Shown here: piece by piece, positions 16,723-26,100 of the stretch
Layout of the letters: every line of letters begins with the position of its first letter
Numbering within the stretch: position 1 is the first letter of the stretch
DNA from: Thermoanaerobaculia bacterium
GTDB lineage: Bacteria > Acidobacteriota > Thermoanaerobaculia > Multivoradales > JAGPDF01
Reading direction: 5' to 3'
Assembly: GCA_018057705.1 (NCBI GenBank)
Contig: JAGPDF010000042.1
Span: 1 to 41,783 of the forward strand
Length of the DNA: 41,783 nucleotides
The notes under the pieces: generated by a model
What the model was told of the DNA's origin: nothing
The model's database searches: none
Seen by the model: the letters and a program-made list of their open reading frames with translations, nothing else
Position numbers and translations under genes: made by a program

Positions 16723-17456
16723 CCGGATCCCGCGGGTCCCGCCGGCGCCAAATGCCGCTCTGGCTTTCGGCAACGCTGCTCGCGGCCGCGCTCGGGACGC
16801 TCGGGTTCGAAGCACCGGCCGCCGCCGCCGTCGAGGTCAAGCTCCGCCTTCCGGTCCGGGCGCGCATCGATCTCGCCGGCAAGCGCACGATCACTCCGGC
16901 CCCCTTCATCGTCGTCACGCGTGAGGGCGCCGGTGAGACGCCGGGCGCCTCCTCGCTCAACGTGCAGCGCGAGTTCGAGCGCTACCTGGTCAAGGTCCTG
17001 CGGCGCGAGACCTCGCTCAAGATCCTCGAGAGCGGCCCGGTCGACTACCCCTCTTACGACCTCGATGTGCTGTCGCGCAACGTCGAATTCTGGCGCGCCC
17101 TGGGCGAACGCAGCCAGGCCGATCTGATCGTCGCCGGCAGCCTCGACTTCGACGTCCAGGACAAGAGTGGCTACCGCACGGAAGAGTACGTCTCGCCTTA
17201 CGATGGTCGGGTCTACTACCGACAGGTCCTGGTCGAGCGCACCGGCTTCGACTACGACATCGCCATGATGGTCTTCGACGGCCAGACCGGCGAGCGCATC
17301 TTTTTCGACAACTTCAAGGACTTCAAGCAGTTCGAGGGTGAAGGCGCCGATCCCCTGAAGGGGATGTTCGAGAACCTGGCCTCGCTCGAGGACCGCATCG
17401 TCAACATCTTCACCCAGAAGACCGTCGAGACCAGCCGCACGCTGTTGACCGATTGA
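16719..17456 (+). CDS. Exported protein of unknown function
   Basis: A 245-residue protein with a basic N-terminus and a hydrophobic segment (PLWLSATLLAAALGTLGF) ending near an AAAA cleavage site. The mature part has alternating short strands and helices: PFIVVTREG, EFERYLVKVLRRETSLKILE, LIVAGSLDFDVQDKSGY, DYDIAMMVFDGQTGERIFFDNF. The layout resembles CsgG/TolB-N-type domains that compute on a secreted partner, but no family is claimed. GTG 16719 is chosen because GGAGG (16708-16712) precedes it and it overlaps the TPR stop. It overlaps or abuts the next gene, so the product probably works with the big outer-membrane protein. Confidence 0.75.
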   Translation: MTGSRGSRRRQMPLWLSATLLAAALGTLGFEAPAAAAVEVKLRLPVRARIDLAGKRTITPAPFIVVTREGAGETPGASSLNVQREFERYLVKVLRRETSLKILESGPVDYPSYDLDVLSRNVEFWRALGERSQADLIVAGSLDFDVQDKSGYRTEEYVSPYDGRVYYRQVLVERTGFDYDIAMMVFDGQTGERIFFDNFKDFKQFEGEGADPLKGMFENLASLEDRIVNIFTQKTVETSRTLLTD

Positions 17457-17473
17457 CCGGAAAGGAGTTCCCT

Positions 17474-20410
17474 TTGGCTCATCTGGACCGCCTGGATCGA
17501 TCGGCTGCTCGCACCGGCCGCGCCTTCGCCCGGCTCGCTGGCGCTGCTCTCGCCGCTCTGCTCTTCCTTGCCCTGGCCCCCGCCGCGGAGGCCCAGTTCG
17601 GCAAGAACAAGATCCAGTATCGCGACTTCGACTGGAAGCTCTATTCTTCGCCGCACTTCACCTTTTTCTACTACGAGTCCGAGGCCGACCAGCTCGAGAA
17701 GGTGGCCTCGCTCGCCGAGAGTGCCTACGACCGGCTGACGCGGGAGTTCGATCATCAGATCCAGGATCCGATCCCGATGATCTTCTACCTCACGCATTCG
17801 GCGTTCGAACAGAACAACATCATTCTGAACTTCATCCCGGAGGGTGTCGGCGCGTTCGCGACTCCGGTGCGCAACCGCATGGTCCTGCCGATCGACCTGC
17901 CGGACGGCGAGCTCTTCGCCCTGATCCTCCACGAGCTGACCCACATCTTCCAGTACGACATCCTCTACGCCGGCAAGGTCGGGCGAGGGGTCGGCGGCGG
18001 GGCTCCGCAGTGGTTCATGGAGGGAATGGCCTCCTACATGGCGAAGGACGAGTCCACCTCCGACAAGATGTACCTGCGCGATGCGGTGGTGAACGACTCG
18101 ATCCCCTCGATCCTGCAGCGCGGCACCTCCGGGTTCCTCGCCTACCGTTTCGGCCATGCTGCCTTCGACTTCATCGAGGAGCGCTGGGGCAAGGAGGGGT
18201 TCCGCGACTTCCTGTTCGAGTTTCGCAACACGTTCGGCGGCCGGGCCGACCGCGCGGTCGAGCGCTCCTTCCGGATCGATCCGGAGGATTTCGACCTCGA
18301 CTTCCGCCGCTGGCTGCGCAAGAAGTACCTGCCGCAGCTGGTCGAGACCGGCGAGCCTTCCGATTTCGGACGGCCGTTCCGCGACGACAAGGGCGAGATC
18401 CAGCAGGTCCTTTCGCCGGCAGCGTCGCCGTCCGGCGATCTGGTGGCGGCGCTCGCCGTCACCCGCGGCGATCTCGACATCGTCCTGTACGACACTCGCA
18501 CGCGGCGTCCGATCGCCAACCTGACGAAGGGCTATACCGGCGAGTACGAGTATCTGGGGGCGCAGTTCCTGACCATCGGCGCGCGCATGGGCCGCGACAT
18601 CTCCTTCTCGGCCGACGGCAACTACGTCGCCGCCTTCGCCAAGCGCGAGCGCGGCCGCAGCCTGATGATTTTCGACGTGCTCGAGCGCAAGCTCGTGAAG
18701 ACGATCGAGATGGAGGTCGAGCAGCAGATGAACCCGGCCTTCAGCCCCGACGGCCGGACCGTCGCGTTTTCCGGCAACCGGGCCGGCCGGTTCGACATCT
18801 ACACGGTCGACCTCGAGACTCGCGAGGTGACGAACGTCACCGATGACGAAACCTACGACGGCGCCCCGGTCTTTTCGCCCGACGGCGCCTCGATCGTGTT
18901 CACCTCCGTGATCGGCGAGAACGACGGCCATCTGTTCCGGGTCGATCTCGCCAACCGCAGCCAGCGCTACCGCCTGACCGAGGGCAACTGGACCGACAAG
19001 GACGCCATCTACAGCTCGAACGGCACCTGGCTGGTCTTCACCTCGGACCGCACCGGCATCGACAACATCTACGCCATGGAGCTCGCGACCGGCCGGACGC
19101 TGCAGCTCACCAACGCGGTCACCGGCTGTCTGATGCCGACCGTGCTCAAGCGCCAGGGCGAAATCGACCAGGTGGTCTACGCCGGCTTCTGGCGCGGCGG
19201 CTTCGACCTCTACCTGGTGGACATCGACAAGCCGGTGGCCGACGCCACGATCGCGATTCCGCCGGCCGAGCCGACGGTGGCGCAGCCGCTCGAACAGTTC
19301 GAGCCCGACATCCGGGTGACCCTCGACGAGGCCAACCGCTCGCAGTACCGGGGCTTCAAGCTCTTCGTCGAGGACGCCGGGGCATCGGTCGGCGTCACCG
19401 ACGACCAGACCCTGCTCGGCTATACCTACCTTTCGCTCAGCGACTATCTGGGCGACCGGCGCCTGGTCATCAACTTCAGCTCGGTCTCGAGCTTCTCGAA
19501 TTTCGACGTCGCCTACTTCGACCTCTCGCACCGCTGGACCTGGTCGGTGCAGGCGTTCGACCGGCGCGACTTCTACGTCCTCGGCGGCATCTCCGGCTCG
19601 CCCCTCGATCGCGAAGAGCGCCAGCAGGCGATTCAGCAGACCGGCGCCCAGGGCTCGTTCATCTACCCGTTCTCGCTCTATCACCGGGTGTCGGCCGGCG
19701 CCGGCTACATCTTCCAGAAGGCGGACCTGTTCACCGGGCAGGTCGTCCCGGACGAGAACGGGAACCCGGTGCCCGAGATTCAGAACTTCGAGGACGAATA
19801 TCCCTACGTCACGGCAGCCCTGGTCGGCGACAGCGCGGTCTTCACCCAGCACGGGCCGGTCTCGGGCCGGCGCTGGCGCCTCGACGCGGTCTACGCCTTC
19901 GACCAGGACGCCGGCGGAGCGCTCTACACCCAGTACGAGCTGGAGATGCGCCAGTACCTCGCCGTCAGTCAGCGCAGCAACCTGGCGCTGCGCCTCTACA
20001 CCGGGTACGCCGGCGGCAACGAGGTCCTCCCGCTCTACTTCGGCGGCCTGGACGACCTGCGGGGCGTCGACTTCCGTTCGATGGTCGGGGATCGCGTCTT
20101 CTACACCAACATCGAGTACCGCTTCCCGTTGATCGACGTCCTGGCGACGCCGCTCGTGAGCTTCCGCGGGGTGCGTGGCCGCGTCTTCCTGGATGTCGGA
20201 GGCGCGTGGTTCGACGTCTACGGTCAGGATTTCGACTTCTGGAACAGCGAGGACGGCCGTCTCCAGGACGCAGTCTCGTCCTACGGGTTCGGTGTCACCA
20301 TCAACCTCATGGGCATCGACCTGAACTGGGACTTCGCGCAGCTCTGGGACTTCAAGGACAGCCTGGACGACAGCTTCGGTACCCAGTTCTGGATCGGAAC
20401 GCGCTTCTAG
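17474..20410 (+). CDS. Secreted metalloprotease - beta-propeller - outer-membrane barrel fusion
   Basis: A 978-residue protein from TTG 17474, picked because AAGGAG lies 6 bases before it; the TTG at 17453 has no such site. Signal peptide 1-40 (ALAALLFLALAPAAEA). A gluzincin-like peptidase domain follows: HELTH at 153-157 and the third ligand Glu183 in QWFMEGMASYMA. Residues ~280-600 carry TolB/PD40-type propeller repeats (AFSPDGRTVAFSGNRAGRFDIYTVDLET, FSPDGASIVFTS, VFTSDRTGIDNIYAMEL). From about 640 on is a beta-barrel with an Omp85-like GGLDDLRGVDF ... NIEYRFPL block and a C-terminal phenylalanine (WIGTRF) typical of barrel proteins folded by BAM. It likely sits in the outer membrane with protease and propeller in the periplasm or outside. 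Confidence 0.85.
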   Translation: MAHLDRLDRSAARTGRAFARLAGAALAALLFLALAPAAEAQFGKNKIQYRDFDWKLYSSPHFTFFYYESEADQLEKVASLAESAYDRLTREFDHQIQDPIPMIFYLTHSAFEQNNIILNFIPEGVGAFATPVRNRMVLPIDLPDGELFALILHELTHIFQYDILYAGKVGRGVGGGAPQWFMEGMASYMAKDESTSDKMYLRDAVVNDSIPSILQRGTSGFLAYRFGHAAFDFIEERWGKEGFRDFLFEFRNTFGGRADRAVERSFRIDPEDFDLDFRRWLRKKYLPQLVETGEPSDFGRPFRDDKGEIQQVLSPAASPSGDLVAALAVTRGDLDIVLYDTRTRRPIANLTKGYTGEYEYLGAQFLTIGARMGRDISFSADGNYVAAFAKRERGRSLMIFDVLERKLVKTIEMEVEQQMNPAFSPDGRTVAFSGNRAGRFDIYTVDLETREVTNVTDDETYDGAPVFSPDGASIVFTSVIGENDGHLFRVDLANRSQRYRLTEGNWTDKDAIYSSNGTWLVFTSDRTGIDNIYAMELATGRTLQLTNAVTGCLMPTVLKRQGEIDQVVYAGFWRGGFDLYLVDIDKPVADATIAIPPAEPTVAQPLEQFEPDIRVTLDEANRSQYRGFKLFVEDAGASVGVTDDQTLLGYTYLSLSDYLGDRRLVINFSSVSSFSNFDVAYFDLSHRWTWSVQAFDRRDFYVLGGISGSPLDREERQQAIQQTGAQGSFIYPFSLYHRVSAGAGYIFQKADLFTGQVVPDENGNPVPEIQNFEDEYPYVTAALVGDSAVFTQHGPVSGRRWRLDAVYAFDQDAGGALYTQYELEMRQYLAVSQRSNLALRLYTGYAGGNEVLPLYFGGLDDLRGVDFRSMVGDRVFYTNIEYRFPLIDVLATPLVSFRGVRGRVFLDVGGAWFDVYGQDFDFWNSEDGRLQDAVSSYGFGVTINLMGIDLNWDFAQLWDFKDSLDDSFGTQFWIGTRF

Positions 20411-20430
20411 GGCGGGGCGCGCGAGCATCG

Positions 20431-21597
20431 ATGAGTCCCGAACCTTCGGTCGATCTGGAGCGCCGCGTCAGGGAGCAGGAGGCACTGCTCGAGATCGGTC
20501 TCGAGCTCGCCGCCACGCTCGACCTGCGTCGCGTGCTCTCTCTCGCTCTGACCAAGGCCGAGGAGTTCTGCCGGGCCGAGACGAGCTCGATCTGGGAGGT
20601 CGACGAGGCGGCGGGCGACCTCTTCTTCCGTGTCGTTCGCGGGCGCGCCGCGCCGGAGATCGAGAATCTCCGCATCCCCATCGGGCAGGGAATCGTCGGC
20701 GCCGTGGCGGCCAGCGGGCGCGTCGAGACGATCAACGACGTCGCGAGCGACCCCCGCTGGCGCGGCGACGCCAGCGAGCAGTTCGACACCCGGGCGATTC
20801 TCGCGGTGCCGCTCACCGCTCGCGGCAAGGTCATCGGCGTCCTGCAGCTCCTCAATCCGGTCGGCAAGGAGGCGTTTTCCGCGGGCGACGTCCGCCGCAT
20901 GCAGCTCTTCGCCGGCCCGCTCGCCCATGCGCTCGAGAACGCCCGTCTCTACGCGGCGCAGCAGCGCCTGTTCGTCGAAACCGTGACGGCGCTGGCCGAG
21001 GCCGTCGAGAAGCGCGATCCCTACACCGGCGGGCATCTGCGCCGGGTGGTCGCTTACTCGCTGCTGCTCGGGCGCGAGCTCGGCCTCGACTCCGAGGCGC
21101 TCGAGGGCCTCGCGCTCGGTGCGACGCTGCACGACATCGGGAAGATCGGTGTTCCCGACCAGGTTCTGCTCAAGCCCGGGAAGCTCGACGACGAGGAAGC
21201 GGCGGCGATGCGCCGCCACCCGGAGGACGGCGCCGAGATCGTGTCGCGCATCGAATCGCTCGCCGGGATCCTGCCGATCGTGCGCAGCCATCACGAGAGG
21301 ATCGATGGCCACGGTTACCCCGACGGCCTCGCGGGCGAGGCGATTCCGCTCGCGGCGCGAATCGTCGCCGTGGCGGACACGTTCGACGCCATGACCACCA
21401 GCCGCCCCTACCGCCAGGCGTTGGCGTACGACATCGCCGCCCAGGAGATCGTCAGGCATGCCGGCGTTCAGCACTGCTCGACCGTCGTCTCGGTTTTCGA
21501 GCGTCTTTTCACCGCCGGCCGCTTTCGCGTCGAGGCGGGAGAGCTGTTGGCTCGTACCTTGTCGGAGAAAATCGAGCAAGAGTACAATGACTGGTAA
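20431..21597 (+). CDS. GAF - HD-GYP domain phosphodiesterase
   Basis: A 388-residue cytoplasmic protein. GAF sensor domain at about 20-175 (IGLELAATLDLRRVLSLAL, GIVGAVAASGRVETINDVASDPRW, AVPLTARGKVIGVLQLLNP). HD-GYP domain at about 190-370: HDIGKIGVPD with His234-Asp235, HHERIDGHGYPDGL from 287, and VADTFDAMTTSRPYR. These are the metal ligands and GYP signature of cyclic-di-GMP (or 3'3'-cGAMP) hydrolases. The end of the domain has QHCSTVVSVF where most members have FDP, a mild divergence. ATG 20431 is 20 bases after the barrel gene, and the next gene begins 3 bases after the stop. Confidence 0.92.
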   Translation: MSPEPSVDLERRVREQEALLEIGLELAATLDLRRVLSLALTKAEEFCRAETSSIWEVDEAAGDLFFRVVRGRAAPEIENLRIPIGQGIVGAVAASGRVETINDVASDPRWRGDASEQFDTRAILAVPLTARGKVIGVLQLLNPVGKEAFSAGDVRRMQLFAGPLAHALENARLYAAQQRLFVETVTALAEAVEKRDPYTGGHLRRVVAYSLLLGRELGLDSEALEGLALGATLHDIGKIGVPDQVLLKPGKLDDEEAAAMRRHPEDGAEIVSRIESLAGILPIVRSHHERIDGHGYPDGLAGEAIPLAARIVAVADTFDAMTTSRPYRQALAYDIAAQEIVRHAGVQHCSTVVSVFERLFTAGRFRVEAGELLARTLSEKIEQEYNDW

Positions 21598-21600
21598 GCG

Positions 21601-22380
21601 ATGAAAGTAGAGATTCTCGGAAGTTACGGCGGTGAGAGTATCGACTGCCGCATGACCTGTCTGCTGCTCAACGATTCGATCGCGCTCGATGCGGGCTCGC
21701 TCTCGCAGAGCCTGCCGATCGAGCGCCAGCGCCTCGTGCACTCGATCGTGCTGACTCATTCCCACATGGATCACACGTCGTCGTTGCCTTTCTTCATCGA
21801 GAACGTCTTCGGCAAGCTCCGCGAGGCGGTGGACATCTATGCCTCGCCGGCGACGATCTACGCGCTGCGCCGACACCTGTTCAACAACGACACCTGGCCC
21901 GACTTCACCCGGCTCCCCAACCATCTGCTGCCGGTGATCCGCTTCCACGAGCTGCAGGACGAGGTGCCGATCGTCATCGGAGAGGTCGGGGGCAGCGGCG
22001 GCGTGCGTCTCACTCCGATCCCGGTGAACCACGTCGTTCCGACCTACGGTTTCCTCATCGAGAGCGACGGCGCGAGCTTCCTCTGGTCGAGCGACACCGG
22101 ACCGACGCAGCGCCTCTGGGAGATCGCCAACCGCGCGAAGAACCTGCGCGGAATCTGGATCGACTGCAGCTTCGACAACGCGATGCAGGGGATCGCCGAC
22201 GTCTCGGGCCACTTGACGCCGGCGACGGTGGGTCTCGAGTTGAAGAAGCTCGAGCACCGCGTGCCCATCCTCCTGCACCACCTGAAGCCGCCCTGCATCG
22301 AACAGATCCAGCGGGAAGTCTCCGCTCTCGGCAACTCCGACATCGGCTTCCTCGAGCAGGGCCGGACCTACGAGATCTGA
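21601..22380 (+). CDS. Metallo-beta-lactamase-fold class II cyclic-nucleotide phosphodiesterase
   Basis: A 259-residue protein matching the class II 3',5'-cyclic-nucleotide phosphodiesterase family: MKVEILGSYGG start, metal motif THSHMDH at 52-58, PVNHVVPTYGFLIE, WSSDTGPTQRLWE, IDCSFDNAMQGIADVSGHLTP and ILLHHLKP. These supply the HxHxDH, His, Asp and His ligands of the fold. The probable substrate is cAMP or cGMP. It follows the HD-GYP gene by 3 bases, so two different second-messenger hydrolases are produced from one transcript. Confidence 0.88.
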   Translation: MKVEILGSYGGESIDCRMTCLLLNDSIALDAGSLSQSLPIERQRLVHSIVLTHSHMDHTSSLPFFIENVFGKLREAVDIYASPATIYALRRHLFNNDTWPDFTRLPNHLLPVIRFHELQDEVPIVIGEVGGSGGVRLTPIPVNHVVPTYGFLIESDGASFLWSSDTGPTQRLWEIANRAKNLRGIWIDCSFDNAMQGIADVSGHLTPATVGLELKKLEHRVPILLHHLKPPCIEQIQREVSALGNSDIGFLEQGRTYEI

Positions 22381-22439
22381 GGCCGGCCGCGTCGACTGGA
22401 AGCGCTCGAGCCCGGATCGCCGGGTGCTAGCATTCGGGT

Positions 22440-22922
22440 GTGCTCGCGCCTCTGGATGCAGCGATTCTCCGCCAGCTGTTCGAGGCCCTGAACCGGGAGA
22501 GAGTGGAGTACGTCCTGGTGGGAGGTCTGGCGCTCCTCGTGCACGGGCTAGGCAGGACGACAGAGGATATCGACCTCTTTGTCGCGCCGGGTGAGGAGAA
22601 CACCGGGCGAGTCCGCTCAGCGCTCAACGCGGTCTTTGACGATCCGGAGATTGCCGGCATTACGGCTCGGGACCTCTCGGGAGAGTACGGCGTCGTGCGT
22701 TACGGACCGCCGGCACACGAATTCCTGATCGACCTCCTCGTACGAATCGGCGAGATGTTCCACTATCGCGATCTGGAGTGGGAAGTGAAGGACTTCGATG
22801 GCGTTCCGGTGCGGGTGGCGACTCCCTTGACGCTCTTTCGTATGAAGCGAGGAACCGCGCGCGAGCTCGATCGCGCCGATGCGGAGCAGCTCCGCCGCAG
22901 GTTCTCGCTGGACGAGAACTGA
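22440..22922 (+). CDS. Nucleotidyltransferase, AbiEii/MenA-like (candidate toxin)
   Basis: A 160-residue protein with the polymerase-beta nucleotidyltransferase signature VLVGGLALLVHGLGRTTEDIDLFV: the GG motif and an hDh acidic pair (Asp in TEDIDLFV). A third acidic position may be in FLIDLLV. The last part (PLTLFRMKRGTARELDRADAEQLR) matches the conserved LxxMKxxxxRxKDxxDi end of the AbiEii-like group. GTG 22440 is the start given; it lies about 60 bases after the phosphodiesterase stop. The next gene starts 1 base after its stop. The two-gene form is that of type IV-like nucleotidyltransferase toxin-antitoxin pairs, though a housekeeping role is not excluded. Confidence 0.8.
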   Translation: MLAPLDAAILRQLFEALNRERVEYVLVGGLALLVHGLGRTTEDIDLFVAPGEENTGRVRSALNAVFDDPEIAGITARDLSGEYGVVRYGPPAHEFLIDLLVRIGEMFHYRDLEWEVKDFDGVPVRVATPLTLFRMKRGTARELDRADAEQLRRRFSLDEN

Positions 22923-22923
22923 A

Positions 22924-23139
22924 ATGCCTGTCAAGAGATTTCGGGATCTGGACGAGGCGAGGCGGGAGCTCGAGGCGGGTCCGCGAGCCAGTGTGGCCAC
23001 TTTTCTCGCGCTGAGCGATTTCGCGCGACGCGTTCGCCGGGCAGGCAGAGGGATCGAGGCGCGGCCTTCGACGCGCGGCGTTCATCGTTTTCGGTCGCTC
23101 GACGAAGCCCAAGAGGACCGCCTCCGCTCGTCGACGTAG
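22924..23139 (+). CDS. Small charged protein paired with the nucleotidyltransferase
   Basis: A 71-residue, very basic and acidic protein (MPVKRFRDLDEARRELEAGP, later HRFRSLDEAQEDR). The phrase RFRDLDEA is repeated near the end as RFRSLDEA, so the protein may be two short related helical units. Small proteins with this kind of start commonly neighbour such nucleotidyltransferases. Start at ATG 22924, one base after the upstream stop, implies coupled translation. Candidate antitoxin or accessory subunit; no family is claimed. Confidence 0.65.
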   Translation: MPVKRFRDLDEARRELEAGPRASVATFLALSDFARRVRRAGRGIEARPSTRGVHRFRSLDEAQEDRLRSST

Positions 23140-23165
23140 CCGATGCCGCCCTCTCCTACCCTCGA

Positions 23166-26100
23166 ATGACCGGAGTCCCACAATCTCTGGAGCGCCTCGT
23201 CCCGGCGGAGATCCGCAGGCGGGGAGAGGACTATGTCGCGCGCAAGACGGTCCGGCTCGTGCGGGCCGAAGCGGGCTCCGTCACGGCGGAGGTGCGCGGC
23301 ACGTACCTGTACACGGTCGAGCTCCGGCAGCGTCACGGCCGCGCCTACTACTCCTGCAGCTGCCCCTACTTCGATCGCGAGGTCGAAGTCTGCAAGCACA
23401 TCTGGGCGGTGGTCGCGACGGTGTCTTCGCGACTGGGGCTCGAGAGCTGGCCGGCGCGCAAGGACGATTGGTATGCCAGCCTCGAGCTCGCCGCCGGCGA
23501 CTTCGATCGCGAAGGCCCCGGAGCGGATGCCTCCGCCACCGGCGAGGATTCGTTCTCGCGGCTCGCGAGGCCCTCCACCCACCTGCCGGCATCGGCGGTA
23601 TCGGAGCCAGCGGCGGCATCGGCGGCATCGGAGCCAGCGGCCAGCGGCGAGGGTCCGGTCCGCCCGGCGAAGAGCTGGCGGACCGAGCTCGCCCGCATCG
23701 GCGTGCTCACCCGCCATCATCTCCACCCTTCCGCCGAGGGACCCGCCGCTTCGGCACGCGAGCTTCTCTACGTACTGCGCCGGCCGCCGACCGCGGGCGG
23801 TCGCTGCCTCCGGCTGACCTGCGAGGTGCGCTCTCCCGGCAAGGACGGAGAGTGGGGAAAGCGGACGCACCTGCGGATCGAACGCCATCTCATCCCTGCG
23901 CTGCCGGAGATCGCCGACCGGGAGATTCTCGGGCTTCTGGCCGGAGTGCAGGCTGCCGACACCTATGGTGGCGGTTTCGACTCCTGGCGGCGCGAGCTCC
24001 TGCCGCACTCCTTCGACCTCGAGCCGTTTCAGGTCGCGGCGCTGTTTCCGGCCCTGTGCGCGACGGAGCGGCTGCGGGCCGAGATCGTGGGCGCCGACGG
24101 CGCGAGACAGCTCGGGCCCGCGATCGCCTGGCGGCCGGAGGCGTGGCGGCTGCGTCTGCGCCTCGAGCGGAGCTCTCTCGCCCGCGAAGCCCCGGCGTCC
24201 CCAGCGTCCCCAGGGTCCCCGGCGTCCCCTGAGTCCGACGCCGCCTTCTCCTCCTCCGCGACCTCCACCGGCCCTGCGAATTCTGACGTAGCCGATTTCA
24301 GCCTCACCTCCGAGCTCTGGCAAGGGGAGCGGCGGGTCGAGCCTGAGGATCGTCTGCTCTGGATCCTGCCCGGCGGGACGCTCGTCGCCGCCTCGTGGGC
24401 CTCGCCGTTCGACGACGGCGGAACCCCGGAGTGGCTGGCGCTCGCGGCTCCGGGTGGCAGTCTCACCGTGCCCGCGGACGAGGTCGACGCCTGGCTCGAG
24501 GCGGTGCATCGCCTGGCGCGGGTGCCGGAGCTCGCGTTGCCGCCCGAGCTCGCGCTCGCCGAAGTGGAGGCCGTGGCGCGCCCCCGGCTCTCGATCTCGG
24601 CGCCCGAGGCGCTGCAGCCCTGGGGCCAGCGCAGGGCCGTGCGGCTCCAGCTCTCGTTCGCCTACGGCGACGAGCGGCTCGACGCCGGGGATGCTCGCAC
24701 CTGGATCCTCGATCTCGTCGCGAGGCGCCGGACGCGCCGAAACGACAGCGCCGAAGCCGCCGCCGCTGCCCGCCTGTTCGCGCTCGGGGCGCGTTCGATT
24801 CCCTCCTATCGCGGCGCGGGCGAGACCCGCCTGGAGCTCTCCCCTGCGGCGGTACCCAATGTCGTGCGGCAGCTCCTCCTGGAGGGCTGGGAGGTCGAAG
24901 CCGAGAGCCGGGCGTTCAAGTCTCCCGGAAAGGCCTCGTTCAGCCTCTCGAGCGGCCTCGACTGGTTCGAGCTCGAAGGCGGCATCGAGTTCGGCGACGA
25001 GCGGGTACCGCTGCCGAAGCTCCTCCAGGCGATGCGGGCCGGCAAGGGCATGGTCGAGCTCGGCGACGGCAGCTACGGACTCCTGCCCGAGGCCTGGCTG
25101 GTGAACAACGCCCTCATGGGAGATGTCGGCGAGGTCGAAGGGGCGACGGTGCGCCTCTCGCGGCCGCAGGCGATGTTCGTGGACGCCTGGCTGCAGGGCG
25201 ACGCTCTCGCCGAGGTCGTAGCCGACCCGCCCTTCGAGCGCTGGCGCCGCGAGCTCGCCGCCTTCTCCGGCATCGAACCGGTCGATCCGCCGAAGGGATT
25301 TCGCGGCGAGCTCCGCGGCTATCAGCGTGAAGGTCTCGGCTGGATGCTGTTCCTCGAACGCTTCGGCTTCGGCGGCTGCCTCGCCGACGACATGGGGCTC
25401 GGCAAGACCGTGCAGATTCTCGCCCTGCTCGCCGGCCGGCGGGCGCGCCGCTCCCGGCAGGCGTCAGGGTCCGCCGGCTCAGCTGGCTCGGCTGGCTCGG
25501 TCGCCTCGGCTGGTTCTAGTGGCGCGCGAGCCGTCGCGGGTCGGATGCCATCGCTCATCGTCGTGCCGCGTTCGCTGCTCTATAACTGGCGCGAAGAGGC
25601 GGCGCGCTTCGCCCCGCGCCTCGCGATCCTCGAGCTCCACGGCGCCGAACGGCGCTGCGATCCGGCGACTCTCGCGGAGTTCGACGTCGTCCTCACCACC
25701 TACGGCACGCTCAAGCGCGACGTCGACCGGCTCGCGGCGATCGAGTTCGACTACTGCATCCTCGACGAAGCGCAGGCGATCAAGAATTCGAACACCGCCG
25801 GCGCGCGCGCCGTGCGCCGCCTGCGGGCGCGGCATCGGCTGGTCGCGACCGGCACGCCGGTCGAGAACCACCTCGGCGAGCTCTGGAGCCTCTTCGAGTT
25901 CCTGAATCCGGGGCTCCTCGGACGGCTCTCGAACTTCCGCGCCACGAGCGGCGTGGCCCGGAAGATTCCACCGGAGACCCGCGAGCGGCTGGCGATCGCC
26001 CTGCGGCCGTTCCTGCTGCGGCGCACCAAGCAGCAGGTCGCGCCGGAGCTGCCGGCGAAGACCGAGCAGACGGTGCTCTGCGAGCTCGACGGGACGCAGC

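Noticed and set aside
17252..20428. A 1058-codon minus-strand open frame opposite the protease-barrel gene (and similar long antisense frames at 12219-15038 and 38765-41764)
   Set aside because: High GC leaves few stops on the opposite strand. These frames lack ribosome binding sites and recognisable domains, while the plus- or minus-strand partners have clear families.
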